In this document: piece by piece, positions 26,186-35,926 of the stretch | Layout of the letters: every line of letters begins with the position of its first letter | How positions within the stretch are numbered: position 1 is the first letter of the stretch | DNA from: Hyphomicrobiales bacterium | GTDB taxonomy: Bacteria > Pseudomonadota > Alphaproteobacteria > Rhizobiales > MH13 | DNA length: 64,000 bases | Reading direction: 5' to 3' | Assembly (NCBI GenBank): GCA_017642935.1 | Contig: JAEPOK010000001.1 | Coordinates: 434,001 to 498,000 of the forward strand | Notes under the pieces: model-generated | The model's input: the letters and a program-made list of their open reading frames with translations, nothing else | Databases searched by the model: none | What the model was told of the DNA's origin: nothing | Position numbers and translations under genes: made by a program

Positions 26186-26770
26186 ATGTCCATTTACAAC
26201 GCCAAACGCGTCGAGGCGCGGGTTGATGGGCTGTTTGCGGCCTTGGGTGAGGGGTTTGTGTCCTCGCCGGTCGGGAGTCTTGATCTCACCTATGACGGCA
26301 TTGCCGGTGATCGCCATGGCGGGCTTACGCGGCAGTCGGGCGGGCGGGAGCGCTGGTACAAGCGCGGCACAGAAATGCGCAATGAGCGCCAGCTTTCGAT
26401 CCTGTGTGGCACAGAGTTGGCTGACGCTGCACAAGCGATGGACTTGGACCGGATCGAGCCGGAATGGATCGGCGCCAACATCGTGCTGGCTGGCGTGAAG
26501 GATCTATCCAAACTGCCGCCGCGCAGCCTGTTGTTCTTCGAGAGTGGTGCAACGGTCAAAGTGGACGGCCAGAACGCGCCGTGCCGGTTTGCCGGTGAAA
26601 GCATTGCCGAACACTACCCTGATCAGGATGCGATGGCGTTGGCTTTGGCTTTTCCCAAAAAGGCCGTTGGCAAACGCGGGCTTGTTGGCTGGGTCGAAAA
26701 ACCGGGAACCATCACAGCTGGTGAAACCGTCACGGTCCAGGTTCCCGAGCAATGGATTTGGGAAGGCTAG
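26186..26770 (+). CDS. MOSC domain-containing protein
   Basis: Protein of 194 residues with a single MOSC (molybdenum cofactor sulfurase C-terminal) domain: conserved 'DGIAGDRHGG' near residue 35-45 and the Cys in 'NAPCRFAGE' (about residue 134), the expected persulfide-carrying residue. Stand-alone MOSC proteins are thought to carry sulfur or act on N-hydroxylated compounds; the substrate is unknown. A ribosome binding site (AGGGAA) precedes the ATG. Encoded divergently from the RHH regulator, with its candidate promoter (TTGACG at 26127, TAGACA at 26149) beside the repeats. Confidence 0.85.
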   Translation: MSIYNAKRVEARVDGLFAALGEGFVSSPVGSLDLTYDGIAGDRHGGLTRQSGGRERWYKRGTEMRNERQLSILCGTELADAAQAMDLDRIEPEWIGANIVLAGVKDLSKLPPRSLLFFESGATVKVDGQNAPCRFAGESIAEHYPDQDAMALALAFPKKAVGKRGLVGWVEKPGTITAGETVTVQVPEQWIWEG

Positions 26771-26843
26771 GGGCGATAACCGCTCGCGCAAGCGTGAACG
26801 CCGGTTGGTTTTCTCCACGCCTGCGCTCGGCTAGCCTTTGGAA

Positions 26844-27275
26844 ATGATCCGGCTCGTTGTCCTCATGGCATTATTGGCGTTCGTGCCCATCGCTTCCGCG
26901 CAAGAAATGGTGCCCGACGATTTGCTCGGTGATTGGGGCGAGCCCGGGCAATGTAACGCCCAAGCAGAGGTTGGTGCCGATGAAACCGTCTCGCACGTGA
27001 CCGACGCGCCCTACCGCTTTGACGGCCAATGGATGTCGCGCTGGTTCTTTTATTGCCTTGTGATGCAGGTTGATCCAATGAGCGGGCCATCCGGCGACGG
27101 TTGGCGGCTGCGTGCGATGTGTGGCGAGGATGCTGTCGAGCGGCCCTGGGAAATCGACATTGCGCGCGTTGGTGAAACGCTTTCCATGACATGGTTTGCC
27201 ATAGATGAGGATGACGCGGCGAGCCGGCCTTGGTCGGTTGGTCCCTTGCAGCGCTGCAGCAGCGAGCAAAGCTGA
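26844..27275 (+). CDS. Hypothetical secreted protein
   Basis: Protein of 143 residues from ATG 26844 with a short Sec signal peptide (cleavage near ASA-Q). The mature part has four Cys residues, one near each end and two central, so two disulfides are possible in the periplasm, and several Trp residues in a beta-rich pattern ('DLLGDWGEPGQC'). No family recognised. It lies between the MOSC gene and a YbjN-type gene, all in the same direction. Confidence 0.55.
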   Translation: MIRLVVLMALLAFVPIASAQEMVPDDLLGDWGEPGQCNAQAEVGADETVSHVTDAPYRFDGQWMSRWFFYCLVMQVDPMSGPSGDGWRLRAMCGEDAVERPWEIDIARVGETLSMTWFAIDEDDAASRPWSVGPLQRCSSEQS

Positions 27276-27355
27276 CGGATCAGCGCACGTGATGGTTGAG
27301 CAAGGCGTTGCCTTGCGCCACACTTATCGTTCAATTGCACGACAGAGGTTCATCA

Positions 27356-27850
27356 ATGATAGGCAGGTTTGGGCAAGGATTGATTGTCATTTTGTTTGGC
27401 ACGATCGCCATGCCTGCCTTCGCGCAGATGATCTCCTCGCAGGACCCGGGCGGCATCGCCAAACTGCTGCGCGACCGCGGCCAAACCGCGATCATCACCG
27501 TCGACGAATTCAACGACCCGTTCATCGAAACGAGTGTCGACAATGTCGACTACAACATCATCTTTTACGGTTGCACCGAGCATGAAGACTGCACGTCGCT
27601 GGCCCTGCGTACGCAGCGTATGAGCGCTGGTCGGGCGTCGTTTGAAGCGATGAACACCTGGAACACCGAGCAGCGTTGGACCAAGCTCTACACCGCCGAT
27701 GTGAACTCCGTGATCATGGAGATGGACTTTCTCTTTCGAGAGGGCGCCATGAGCGAGGCCGCCTTTGCCGCCTATCTCGACATTTGGGACCGGTCGATAG
27801 CGCAATTTGTGCGCTTCATCGACGATGGCGACTATGAGTTCGTCGAGTAG
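27356..27850 (+). CDS. YbjN-domain secreted protein
   Basis: Protein of 164 residues with a signal peptide ending near AFAQ. The remainder has the YbjN-like pattern: 'ITVDEFNDPFIETSVDNVDY', then a Cys pair 'GCTEHEDC' in a beta hairpin and a C-terminal helix ('FAAYLDIWDRSIAQFV'). YbjN domains are related to type III chaperone folds and their role here is unknown. ATG 27356 follows AGAGG; a longer in-frame start at 27296 lacks a signal peptide start. Confidence 0.7.
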   Translation: MIGRFGQGLIVILFGTIAMPAFAQMISSQDPGGIAKLLRDRGQTAIITVDEFNDPFIETSVDNVDYNIIFYGCTEHEDCTSLALRTQRMSAGRASFEAMNTWNTEQRWTKLYTADVNSVIMEMDFLFREGAMSEAAFAAYLDIWDRSIAQFVRFIDDGDYEFVE

Positions 27851-27988
27851 CCCGAATGTGGCTTTGCGCTTCAGTCTGCATTTCTCCCAATAGTTGCAAT
27901 TTGAACGATCGGTTTGAGCGTTTGCCAACGTCCGGTTGGTACTGTCCGCCTTGGGAATACGGTGGAGGGACAGCTACGAGCTGCCCTG

Positions 27989-29068
27989 ATGAGTGAACTT
28001 GTTGATTTTGAGCGCGTGGAGTCCACGCACTCTCAAGCCGAGCGCAATCGGTTGATGACCCATGTGGTCCAACTGTACGCCTTGACGACAGACAGGATCA
28101 ATCCTGAGCTTCTGGCTGTCTATGATGATGTTTTGGTGCGCCTTGCCGACCTGGTCGAAGAGGAAGCGCTTGCGTTTGTCGCCGAGAAGCTTGCGCCGCT
28201 TGCCAAAGCGCCGCGTGGCATGGTGCGAAAACTCGCCAATGAGCCGATTTCGGTGGCGCGCCCCGTGTTGGAGCAAAGCCCGCTCTTGTCCGATGAGGAT
28301 CTGACAGAGATCGTCACGGAAAAGGGCATTGATCACATGGAAGCGATTGCGGCCCGCCAGGACGTGGCGCCGGTTGTTAGCTCCGCGATCATCGAACATG
28401 GCAACAACCCGGTGAAGGTGAAACTGACGCGCAATGAAGGCGCAAAGATCACCGATGACTCCTATGCCAAACTGGTAAAAGACTCGCGCGGTGATGAATC
28501 GCTGCAAAGCTCCTTGGCCGATCGCGAAGACCTTCCGGTTGGCGTGGTGCGGGCGTTGGTGGACGTCGCCAGCGTTTCGGTGCGCCGCAAACTTCTGCGC
28601 CATGGACGCCCAGAGGTCGCCAAGCGCGTGACAGAGGCGGCTGGCTTGGCAGCTGAGCGGTTGTCCAATGAGCAATGGTTGCTACGCTATGATTTCGAAG
28701 CGGCCTATCGTTCGGTCTGCAAGACGTTAAAAACGCAGCCGGTGAATGAAGCGGCCGTCGCGACGATGGCTCGGTCCGGCAAGTTCCCTGAGGCGGTGGT
28801 GATGTTTGCGCTGTGCGCCGGTGTGGCGCTGGAAGAAGCCAAGCACTGGTCGGTAAGAGCTGATCCAAAGCCATTCCTGATCGTCTGCAAATCGATGCGG
28901 TTCTCCTCGGACACGGTGGCTGCGTTCTTGAAGCTCGGACCCTGGCTGCGTCGTCTGGATCGCGAAGAGCGCGAGCGCGCCATGTTCGACTATGAGTCTC
29001 TGGATCAGGGCATGGCCGAACAGATTTTCTCAGAGTGGAAAAAACGCCGGGTCAACGAGGCCGCCTAG
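27989..29068 (+). CDS. DUF2336 domain-containing protein
   Basis: Soluble protein of about 359 residues made almost entirely of helices, matching DUF2336, a family common in Alphaproteobacteria. Segments such as 'KLANEPISVARPVLEQSPLLSDEDL' and 'LADREDLPVGVVRALVDVAS' look like degenerate HEAT-type repeats. ATG at 27989 is preferred (the stretch before it in frame is unlike the family). Function unknown; related proteins have been linked to cell-surface or stress regulation. Confidence 0.75.
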   Translation: MSELVDFERVESTHSQAERNRLMTHVVQLYALTTDRINPELLAVYDDVLVRLADLVEEEALAFVAEKLAPLAKAPRGMVRKLANEPISVARPVLEQSPLLSDEDLTEIVTEKGIDHMEAIAARQDVAPVVSSAIIEHGNNPVKVKLTRNEGAKITDDSYAKLVKDSRGDESLQSSLADREDLPVGVVRALVDVASVSVRRKLLRHGRPEVAKRVTEAAGLAAERLSNEQWLLRYDFEAAYRSVCKTLKTQPVNEAAVATMARSGKFPEAVVMFALCAGVALEEAKHWSVRADPKPFLIVCKSMRFSSDTVAAFLKLGPWLRRLDREERERAMFDYESLDQGMAEQIFSEWKKRRVNEAA

Positions 29069-29102
29069 CGGCAATTTCTCTCAGCTTTTTGTTATCCAGA
29101 TG

Positions 29103-29125
29103 CCTGGCGGGCCCGTTCCGCCAGG
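29103..29125 (+). terminator. Hairpin after the DUF2336 gene
   Basis: CCTGGCGG and CCGCCAGG pair perfectly around the loop GCCCGTT, 35 bases after the DUF2336 stop, followed by TATTTCT. It most likely ends that transcript before the methionine operon. Confidence 0.5.
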
Positions 29126-29170
29126 TATTTCTGCGTTCTAATGAAGGTCTTGCGCCGCCAGTCATATCCG

Positions 29171-29188
29171 CATAAAGATATCTTTATG
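29171..29188 (+). promoter_or_regulatory. 18-bp perfect palindrome, probable operator of the ArsR-type methionine regulator
   Basis: CATAAAGATATCTTTATG is a perfect palindrome 22 bases upstream of the GTG start of the ArsR-methyltransferase gene, next to its ribosome binding site. ArsR-family dimers bind palindromes of this size, and ArsR-type regulators of the SAM/homocysteine cycle (SahR type) are known in Proteobacteria. Autoregulation of the operon is the simplest reading. Confidence 0.65.
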
Positions 29189-29209
29189 TCTTTTGCGTAA
29201 GAGAGAAGC

Positions 29210-30214
29210 GTGACTCGCCCCTTCGACACCAGCATTGAAACGCTTAAAGCACTCGCTGAGCCGACGCGGCTGCGGCTGCTTGCCTTGCTGCGCCATGGGG
29301 ATCTCAGCGTCAAAGATCTAACCAGCCTGATGGGACAGAGCCAACCGCGCCTGTCACGACATCTAAAGTTGCTTTCCGATGCCGGTTGGATCGTTCGGTT
29401 CCCGGAAGGGGCCTGGGTCTATTACCGCATTGCCGAAGACGCCGAACTCCGCGCGGTCTGGGAAGCCGTGTTTGCGCTGGTCGGATTGGACAACGATGTA
29501 CTGCGCGATGATGCCGAGCGTTTGACGCGGCTTAAGGCTGAGCAAAGCGCCCATGCCCAGGCATTCTTCCAGGAGCATGCTGCCCGCTGGGATGCTCTTC
29601 GCGCAGATTTGGTGCCTGATGGCGATGTCGAAGCTGCTATCGTTGAAGCGCTTGGCACGGCGCGCGTCGATCGGCTGCTGGACGTCGGCACTGGGACAGG
29701 GCGTATGCTTGTCCTGCTGCGCGATCTTTATGCCAGCGCGATCGGAATCGATCCTACCCATGCGATGCTTCAGGTGGCCCGTGCCACGCTGGCTGAAAAC
29801 GCGATCGACCATGCGCAAGTGCGCCATGGTGATGGCATGGCGCTCGGTCTGCCTCGCGACAGCCAGGATCTTGTGACGCTGCATCAGGTGATTCACTTCT
29901 TCGACGATCCACGACCGCTCTTGGCCGAAGCGCGCCGCGTGCTGGCACCGTCGGGCCGCCTTCTCATTGTCGATTTCGCTCCCCATGGTGTCGAAGCACT
30001 GCGTAGCCAGCACCAACATCGCAGGCTAGGTTTTGACGAAGCTGAGGTGCGTCGATGGCTGGAAGCGCTTGATTTGCGTGTCGATGAGCCCATTCTCCTG
30101 GACAACACGTCCACAAACGCTGGAATGGCTTTGCCGGTCTGTATCTGGGTTGCTCATGACACGCGGATGCTTGTTGATCCGCCGTCCGTCGCCACGCCTG
30201 CCGCTTTTGCCTGA
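29210..30214 (+). CDS. ArsR-family regulator fused to a SAM-dependent methyltransferase
   Basis: Two-domain protein of 334 residues from a GTG start with GAGAGAAG ribosome binding site. Residues about 1-95 form an ArsR winged helix ('LAEPTRLRLLALLRHGDLSVKDLTSLMGQSQPRLSRHLKLL'-type region) without obvious metal-binding Cys pair; residues about 130-310 form a class I methyltransferase with motif I 'LLDVGTGTGRML'. The position just before metF and metH suggests it senses SAM or S-adenosylhomocysteine and controls the methionine cycle, the methyltransferase fold serving as the sensor. Whether it also methylates something is open. Confidence 0.83.
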   Translation: MTRPFDTSIETLKALAEPTRLRLLALLRHGDLSVKDLTSLMGQSQPRLSRHLKLLSDAGWIVRFPEGAWVYYRIAEDAELRAVWEAVFALVGLDNDVLRDDAERLTRLKAEQSAHAQAFFQEHAARWDALRADLVPDGDVEAAIVEALGTARVDRLLDVGTGTGRMLVLLRDLYASAIGIDPTHAMLQVARATLAENAIDHAQVRHGDGMALGLPRDSQDLVTLHQVIHFFDDPRPLLAEARRVLAPSGRLLIVDFAPHGVEALRSQHQHRRLGFDEAEVRRWLEALDLRVDEPILLDNTSTNAGMALPVCIWVAHDTRMLVDPPSVATPAAFA

Positions 30215-30223
30215 GGACATCTG

Positions 30224-31144
30224 ATGCCCACACCGACCGCCTTGAATGTGAGCTTTGAGTTCTTTCCGCCGAAGTCGGAAAAGATGGAAAAGGTTCTATG
30301 GCACTCGATCGAGCGTTTGGCGCCTTTGCAGCCGAAGTTCGTGTCGGTGACCTATGGCGCTGGCGGTTCAACGCGCGAGCGCACCCATCGCACGGTTCAG
30401 GCGCTGAAGGAGCAGACAACACTTAATCCTGCGGCGCACCTGACCTGTGTGAACGCGTCCAAGACTGATGTCGACGAGGTCGTGGAGAGCTATCGCGCGG
30501 CGGGCGTCAATCACATCGTCGCGCTGCGTGGTGATCCGCCCGATGGGATCGGTACGGCCTACCATGCGCACCCGCAGGGCTATCAGGATACCGCTGACTT
30601 GGTTGCGGCGATCCGCGCCCACCACGCGATGGAGATTTCTGTTTCGGCCTATCCGGAGCGGCATCCTGAAAGTCCGGACTGGGACACGGAGATCGACGTG
30701 TTAAAGCGCAAAGTCGATGCTGGCGCGACGCGCGCGATCACCCAGTTCTTTTTCGATAACACCGACTTCTTCCGCTATATGGACCGCGTGACCGACGCCG
30801 GAATCACCATTCCGATCGTGCCAGGCATCGCGCCGATCCACTCGTTCAAATCCATCTCCCGCTTTGCCAAAGGCTGTGGTGCGCGCATTCCGCAAGCACT
30901 AGCAGATCGTTTTGAGGGGCTGGATGATGATCCGGTGACCCATCAGCTGGTCGCAGCGACGGTGGCTGCTGAACAGGTGGAAGGTCTGCGCCGCCATGGC
31001 ATCAAAGATTTCCACTTTTACACCATGAACAAGGCCGATCTGGTCTATGCCATTTGCCATCTGCTCGGCATGCGGCCTGCGAAGCCTGGTGTCGAGAAAA
31101 TGATTCAAGATGGCGCGAATAATGCAAGCGCATCAGCGGCTTAG
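30224..31144 (+). CDS. metF: Methylenetetrahydrofolate reductase
   Basis: FAD-dependent TIM-barrel enzyme of 306 residues that reduces 5,10-methylene-THF to 5-methyl-THF, the methyl donor for MetH. The N-terminal '[14 protein letters not shown]' (with catalytic Glu), '[11 protein letters not shown]' and 'ALRGDPP' motifs are typical, and '[11 protein letters not shown]' follows. It lies nine bases after the regulator gene and 17 bases before metH in one operon. Confidence 0.95.
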   Translation: MPTPTALNVSFEFFPPKSEKMEKVLWHSIERLAPLQPKFVSVTYGAGGSTRERTHRTVQALKEQTTLNPAAHLTCVNASKTDVDEVVESYRAAGVNHIVALRGDPPDGIGTAYHAHPQGYQDTADLVAAIRAHHAMEISVSAYPERHPESPDWDTEIDVLKRKVDAGATRAITQFFFDNTDFFRYMDRVTDAGITIPIVPGIAPIHSFKSISRFAKGCGARIPQALADRFEGLDDDPVTHQLVAATVAAEQVEGLRRHGIKDFHFYTMNKADLVYAICHLLGMRPAKPGVEKMIQDGANNASASAA

Positions 31145-31161
31145 ATGAAGGTCTTCCACTT

Positions 31162-34100
31162 ATGATTCTGAATCATCCGCGTCTTGATGTTTTGAATCAG
31201 CTCAGTGCTGAGCGCATCCTTGTGCTTGATGGCGCGATGGGTACGCAAATCCAGGATCAGAAGTTTTCGGAGGCTGATTTCCGCGGGGAACGCTTTGCCG
31301 ATTGGGGGCAAGATCTTCAAGGCAACAATGACCTTCTGATCCTCACCCAGCCCGACGCTATTCGCGACATTCACAAGGCTTACTTCAAGGCCGGCGCGGA
31401 TATTGTTGAGACCAATACTTTTTCTTCCACCACGATTGCCCAAGCCGATTATGGCATGGAGAGCCTTGCCTATGAACTGAACGAGCAGGGCGCGCGGCTG
31501 GCCCGCGAGGCTGCTGATCAGATTATGGCTGATGAGCCGGGCAGGGAGTGTTTTGTAGCGGGGGCCTTGGGTCCGACCAACCGTACCGCGTCCATATCGC
31601 CCGATGTGCAGAACCCAGGATTCCGGGCCGTCACGTTTGATGAGTTGCGCACCGCCTATGGAGAGGCGGCGAGGGGTTTGATCGCTGGCGGGGCCGATAT
31701 CCTGTTGGTTGAGACCATCTTCGACACGTTGAACGCCAAGGCAGCTCTGTTTGCCATCGATGAAGCGTTCGAAGCGATGGGCGTGAAGCTGCCTATCATG
31801 ATTTCCGGCACGATCACCGATCTTTCCGGGCGGACACTATCGGGCCAAACTCCGAGCGCGTTTTGGTACGCGCTGCGTCATGCAAAGCCGTTCTCCATCG
31901 GCCTCAACTGTGCGCTCGGCGCAAAGGAGATGCGCGCACATATCGCTGAGCTTGCAAAAGTATCGGACACGTTGGTCTGCGCCTATCCGAACGCTGGCCT
32001 GCCGAATGAGTTCGGCGCGTATGATGAGTCACCCGAAGCGACGGCGGGCATGTTGGGCGAATTCGCCGAAGCTGGCCTAGTCAACGTGGTCGGCGGCTGC
32101 TGTGGAACGACGCCAGAGCACATCCGTGCCATTGCTGATGCGGTGAGGGACCAAGCGCCGCGCACTGTCCCAAAGCTTGAGCCGCGTCTGCGGCTGTCCG
32201 GTTTGGAACCGTTCGAGCTCACCAGCGACATCCCGTTCGTGAATGTGGGCGAGCGTACCAACGTCACCGGGTCTGCCAAGTTCCGCAAGCTTATCAAGAA
32301 CAATGACTACCCAACGGCGCTTGATGTCGCGCGTGACCAAGTGGAAGCTGGGGCGCAGGTGATTGACGTCAACATGGATGAAGGGCTGCTCGACTCCGAG
32401 GAGGCGATGGTCACTTTCTTGAACCTTGTGGCCGCCGAGCCGGATATTGCCCGCGTGCCGGTGATGGTCGATTCGTCCAAATGGTCGGTCATCGAAGCCG
32501 GGCTGAAATGCCTTCAGGGCAAGCCGATCGTGAACTCGATCTCGCTGAAAGAAGGCAAGGACCAGTTCATCGAACACGCCAAGCTTTGTCTGCGGCATGG
32601 TGCGGCGGTTGTCGTGATGGCGTTTGACGAGGACGGCCAGGCCGACACCTATGCCCGCAAAGCCGAGATCTGCGAGCGCGCGTACCGCGTGCTGGTGGAC
32701 GAAGTGGGCTTCCCGCCGGAAGACATCATCTTCGATCCGAACGTGTTCGCCGTCGCCACCGGCATTGAAGAGCATGCCGATTATGGCAACGACTTCATCA
32801 ACGCGACCAAGTTCATCCGCCAGAACCTGCCACACGCCCATGTGTCGGGCGGGGTGTCGAACCTATCCTTCTCGTTCCGCGGCAATGAACCTGTGCGTGA
32901 GGCGATGCACACGGTGTTCCTCTACCATGCCATTGGGCAGGGCATGGATATGGGCATCGTCAATGCCGGTCAGCTCGGTGTTTACGATGCGCTTGACCCG
33001 CGCTTGAAAGAACTGGCTGAAGACGTCGTGCTCAACCGCCGTGAGGACGCAACCGAGCGGCTCGTTGATGCGGCAGGTGAGTTCGCAGGTGGCGGCGCCA
33101 AAAAGCGTGTCGTCGATCTGTCCTGGCGTGAGGGGCCAGTCGCCGAACGGCTGAAACACTCGCTGGTCCATGGGATCACCGAGTTCATCACCGAAGACAC
33201 CGAAGAAGCCCGTCAATCGGTCGAGCGCCCCCTGCACGTCATCGAAGGCCCGTTGATGGACGGCATGAACGTCGTCGGCGACCTATTCGGCTCGGGCAAG
33301 ATGTTCCTGCCACAAGTTGTGAAGTCGGCGCGCGTGATGAAGCAGGCGGTCGGCTATCTCATGCCCTTCATGGAGCGTGAAAAAGAGGAAATGGGCCTCG
33401 TCGATGCACCGTCGGCTGGCAAGGTGCTGCTCGCCACAGTGAAGGGCGACGTCCACGATATCGGCAAGAACATCGTCGGCGTCGTGCTGCAGTGTAACAA
33501 TTACCAGGTCGTCGACATGGGCGTCATGGTGCCCGGACAGGCGATCCTCGACAAAGCCAAGGAAATTGGCGCCGATGTGATTGGGCTTTCAGGGCTCATT
33601 ACGCCGTCACTGGACGAAATGGTGTCCGTTGCCTCCGAAATGGAGCGGCAAGGCTTTGAGGTGCCGCTGCTGATCGGTGGCGCAACCACGAGCCGCGTGC
33701 ACACGGCGGTTAAGATTGATCCGGCGTATCATCGCGGCCAGGCCGTCTATGTCACCGACGCCAGCCGCGCCGTCGGTGTCTGTCAAAAGGTGCTTGGCGA
33801 AGACAAAGCGTCCTATTTTGCCGAGATTTCTACCGAGTATGACCGTATCGCCGAAGGTCATGCGCGGGCGCAAGCAACCAAAGCCCGTCTTCCGATCGCG
33901 CAAGCGCGGGCGAAAGCTTTCCAGCCAGATTTTGCGGCCAAACCGCCAATGAAGCCAAAGATGCTGGGCACCAAACTGTTTGAAACGTACGATCTTCAAA
34001 CACTGGTGCCTTACATCGACTGGACGCCGTTTTTGGCGACGTGGGAGATTAAAGGCACCTATCCAGCGGTGCTCGACCACCCGGAGGCGGGACCGGTGGC

Positions 34101-34881
34101 GCGCGAACTGCTGGACGATGCCGAGGTCATGCTCGATGAGATCATCGGTTCTGGGCTTGTCTCGGCCAAAGCGGTTGTCGGGCTTTGGCCAGCGGCGCGG
34201 GATGGCGATGACGTTGCCGTTTTTGCCGATGAGACACGCAAGCAGCGGGTCGCAACATTCCACACGCTTCGCCAGCAGATCGGACGATCGACCGGTGACC
34301 GCGCGCAAGCCGCGCTTGCCGATTTTGTGGCGCCCGATGGCGATTATATTGGCGGCTTTGCGGTGACCGCCGGTCATGGCGAGGAGGAGGCTATCAAAAC
34401 GCTCGCTGGCGATGATGACTACAAGAAGATCATGATCCAGGCGCTGTGTGATCGGCTCGCCGAGGCCTTTGCCGAACACATGCATGAGCGCGTGCGCAAG
34501 GAGTTCTGGGGTTACGCCACTGACGAGGCTCTGACGCCGAAAGAGCTGATCGGTGAAAGATATGATGGCATCCGCCCGGCGCCGGGTTACCCTGCGCAAC
34601 CCGATCACACCGAAAAAGAGACGCTGTTCAATCTCTTGGATGCGGAGAGCAGCACCGACATCAAACTCACCGAGAGCTTTGCCATGTGGCCGGGCTCGTC
34701 AGTTTCCGGTCTCTACTTTGCCCACCCTGACAGCTACTATTTCGGCGTCGGTCAGGTGGAGCGTGATCAGGTTGAGGATTATGCGGCCCGCAAGGGCTGG
34801 ACAATCGAGCAGGCCGAAACCTGGCTGCGTCCCGTTTTGGCCTACAATCCGGATGACATCCTCACCGCAGCTGCACAGTAA
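31162..34881 (+). CDS. metH: Cobalamin-dependent methionine synthase
   Basis: Full-length MetH of 1239 residues. Domains in order: homocysteine-binding barrel (1-340) with zinc ligands Cys250, Cys313 and Cys314; methyl-THF-binding barrel (about 355-625); cobalamin cap and binding domain (about 650-900) with GDVHDIGKN, whose His765 replaces the lower axial base; C-terminal reactivation domain (about 920-1220) that binds SAM. It transfers a methyl group from 5-methyl-THF to homocysteine. No cobalamin riboswitch was seen upstream; control seems to come from the ArsR-type regulator at the operon front. Confidence 0.97.
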   Translation: MILNHPRLDVLNQLSAERILVLDGAMGTQIQDQKFSEADFRGERFADWGQDLQGNNDLLILTQPDAIRDIHKAYFKAGADIVETNTFSSTTIAQADYGMESLAYELNEQGARLAREAADQIMADEPGRECFVAGALGPTNRTASISPDVQNPGFRAVTFDELRTAYGEAARGLIAGGADILLVETIFDTLNAKAALFAIDEAFEAMGVKLPIMISGTITDLSGRTLSGQTPSAFWYALRHAKPFSIGLNCALGAKEMRAHIAELAKVSDTLVCAYPNAGLPNEFGAYDESPEATAGMLGEFAEAGLVNVVGGCCGTTPEHIRAIADAVRDQAPRTVPKLEPRLRLSGLEPFELTSDIPFVNVGERTNVTGSAKFRKLIKNNDYPTALDVARDQVEAGAQVIDVNMDEGLLDSEEAMVTFLNLVAAEPDIARVPVMVDSSKWSVIEAGLKCLQGKPIVNSISLKEGKDQFIEHAKLCLRHGAAVVVMAFDEDGQADTYARKAEICERAYRVLVDEVGFPPEDIIFDPNVFAVATGIEEHADYGNDFINATKFIRQNLPHAHVSGGVSNLSFSFRGNEPVREAMHTVFLYHAIGQGMDMGIVNAGQLGVYDALDPRLKELAEDVVLNRREDATERLVDAAGEFAGGGAKKRVVDLSWREGPVAERLKHSLVHGITEFITEDTEEARQSVERPLHVIEGPLMDGMNVVGDLFGSGKMFLPQVVKSARVMKQAVGYLMPFMEREKEEMGLVDAPSAGKVLLATVKGDVHDIGKNIVGVVLQCNNYQVVDMGVMVPGQAILDKAKEIGADVIGLSGLITPSLDEMVSVASEMERQGFEVPLLIGGATTSRVHTAVKIDPAYHRGQAVYVTDASRAVGVCQKVLGEDKASYFAEISTEYDRIAEGHARAQATKARLPIAQARAKAFQPDFAAKPPMKPKMLGTKLFETYDLQTLVPYIDWTPFLATWEIKGTYPAVLDHPEAGPVARELLDDAEVMLDEIIGSGLVSAKAVVGLWPAARDGDDVAVFADETRKQRVATFHTLRQQIGRSTGDRAQAALADFVAPDGDYIGGFAVTAGHGEEEAIKTLAGDDDYKKIMIQALCDRLAEAFAEHMHERVRKEFWGYATDEALTPKELIGERYDGIRPAPGYPAQPDHTEKETLFNLLDAESSTDIKLTESFAMWPGSSVSGLYFAHPDSYYFGVGQVERDQVEDYAARKGWTIEQAETWLRPVLAYNPDDILTAAAQ

Positions 34882-34995
34882 GGTGTCGATTGTTCGCAGG
34901 TAGGCGACAGCACGTTTCCATTAATCGGTCTTTTGCGATGAATGGTTTCAGCGCACATTTGCCTCAACCCATTCATGCGTTGAGGACAAACCCCC

Positions 34996-35571
34996 ATGTC
35001 ACCTGCAAACACCATTTTGAACGTCGTCGCCTCGCCACGCGGCGAGGCCTCGGTTAGCCGCCAATTGGCAGACAAAGTCATCGCCCGGCTAGGCGGCGAT
35101 GGCACCCAAATCATCACCCGCGATGTCAGTGACGGTGTTCCGGTCGTTGATGGCGCGTGGATTGGTGCGGCCTTTGGCGGCGAGGACAAAAGCCCGCTTG
35201 CGACCTCTGAAACTTTGGTCGGCGAGGTTATGGCGGCTGATCACATCGTGATTGCCACGCCGATCTGGAATTTTGGCGTTCCAGCGACCCTGAAGGCGTG
35301 GGTTGATCAGATCGCCCGCGCTGGCGTGACGTTTCAATACACCGAAAATGGTCCAAAGGGCCTTCTGGAAGGCAAACGCGCGACGATCGTCATCTCTTCT
35401 GGCGGCACGGAATCCGGCTCGCCGATCGATTTTGCCACGCCTTACCTGAAGCATGTGCTTGGCTTTATCGGCATCCATGATGTGGATGTGGTGGCGGCCG
35501 ACCGGCTGATGGTGGACGCTGAGGCGTCAATGGCCAAAGCCGATGCCGCGATCGATGCTCTTGCCGCCTAA
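34996..35571 (+). CDS. FMN-dependent NADH-azoreductase (AzoR family)
   Basis: Flavodoxin-fold quinone/azo reductase of 191 residues. The FMN phosphate loop region 'SPRGEASVSRQLADKV' is at the N-terminus and 'TPIWNFGVPATLKAWVDQIARAGVTF' is the hallmark of the AzoR family; 'ISSGGTESGSP' contacts the flavin. These enzymes reduce quinones with two electrons and protect against oxidative or electrophile stress. Followed by a strong terminator. Confidence 0.9.
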   Translation: MSPANTILNVVASPRGEASVSRQLADKVIARLGGDGTQIITRDVSDGVPVVDGAWIGAAFGGEDKSPLATSETLVGEVMAADHIVIATPIWNFGVPATLKAWVDQIARAGVTFQYTENGPKGLLEGKRATIVISSGGTESGSPIDFATPYLKHVLGFIGIHDVDVVAADRLMVDAEASMAKADAAIDALAA

Positions 35572-35589
35572 CGCGCTGACAAACAACAA

Positions 35590-35619
35590 AAAACGGCGCC
35601 CCAATTGAGGCGCCGTTTT
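35590..35619 (+). terminator. Rho-independent terminator after the azoreductase gene
   Basis: AAAACGGCGCC and GGCGCCGTTTT form an 11-bp perfect stem with an 8-base loop (CCAATTGA), A-rich before and TTTTC after. The A/T symmetry allows it to work in both directions, ending the azoreductase transcript and any minus-strand transcript. Confidence 0.8.
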
Positions 35620-35703
35620 CAGAAATGCGGATTGACTTTGTTGTTGCCGCGAAATTGTTATCAGGCCGTGTCGACGACTGTCACACTCACTAAAACTCTT
35701 TGA

Positions 35704-35787
35704 TCAAACCATCCCTAAGACGATGGCGCCGATGAAGACAAATGCTGCACCGACAATCACCAAGTTCAAAGCGCGTTGACCGTTCAT
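35704..35787 (-). CDS. Possible 27-residue single-span membrane protein
   Basis: A short reading frame 'MNGQRALNLVIVGAAFVFIG' plus AIVLGMV: a polar N-terminus and one membrane span reaching almost the C-terminus. On its strand the ATG is preceded by AGGGGAGG nine bases upstream, a very strong ribosome binding site for a sequence that otherwise has no gene. A longer in-frame ORF begins at 35892 but has poor composition. Function unknown; expression not shown. Confidence 0.45.
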   Translation of the reverse strand: MNGQRALNLVIVGAAFVFIGAIVLGMV

Positions 35788-35926
35788 AGGCTCGGGCCTC
35801 CCCTCTTCGTTTGGTAGCAAGGAAGCTAACCCGAAAGTCGCACATGGGTGAAGGAAATTCGTCGCTGCACTGCACAAACGACGTAAGTTCAATGCCTTAG
35901 CAGGCGAAATTGGCGTTGGAGAAACC

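Noticed and set aside
29092-29209. SAM or cobalamin riboswitch before the methionine operon
   Set aside because: The leader is too short and shows only a terminator-like hairpin and the 18-bp palindrome; no conserved riboswitch core or B12 box was found.
33607-34608. Minus-strand open frame of 333 codons opposite metH
   Set aside because: Lies wholly within the conserved cobalamin and reactivation domains of metH and shows no protein-like motifs.
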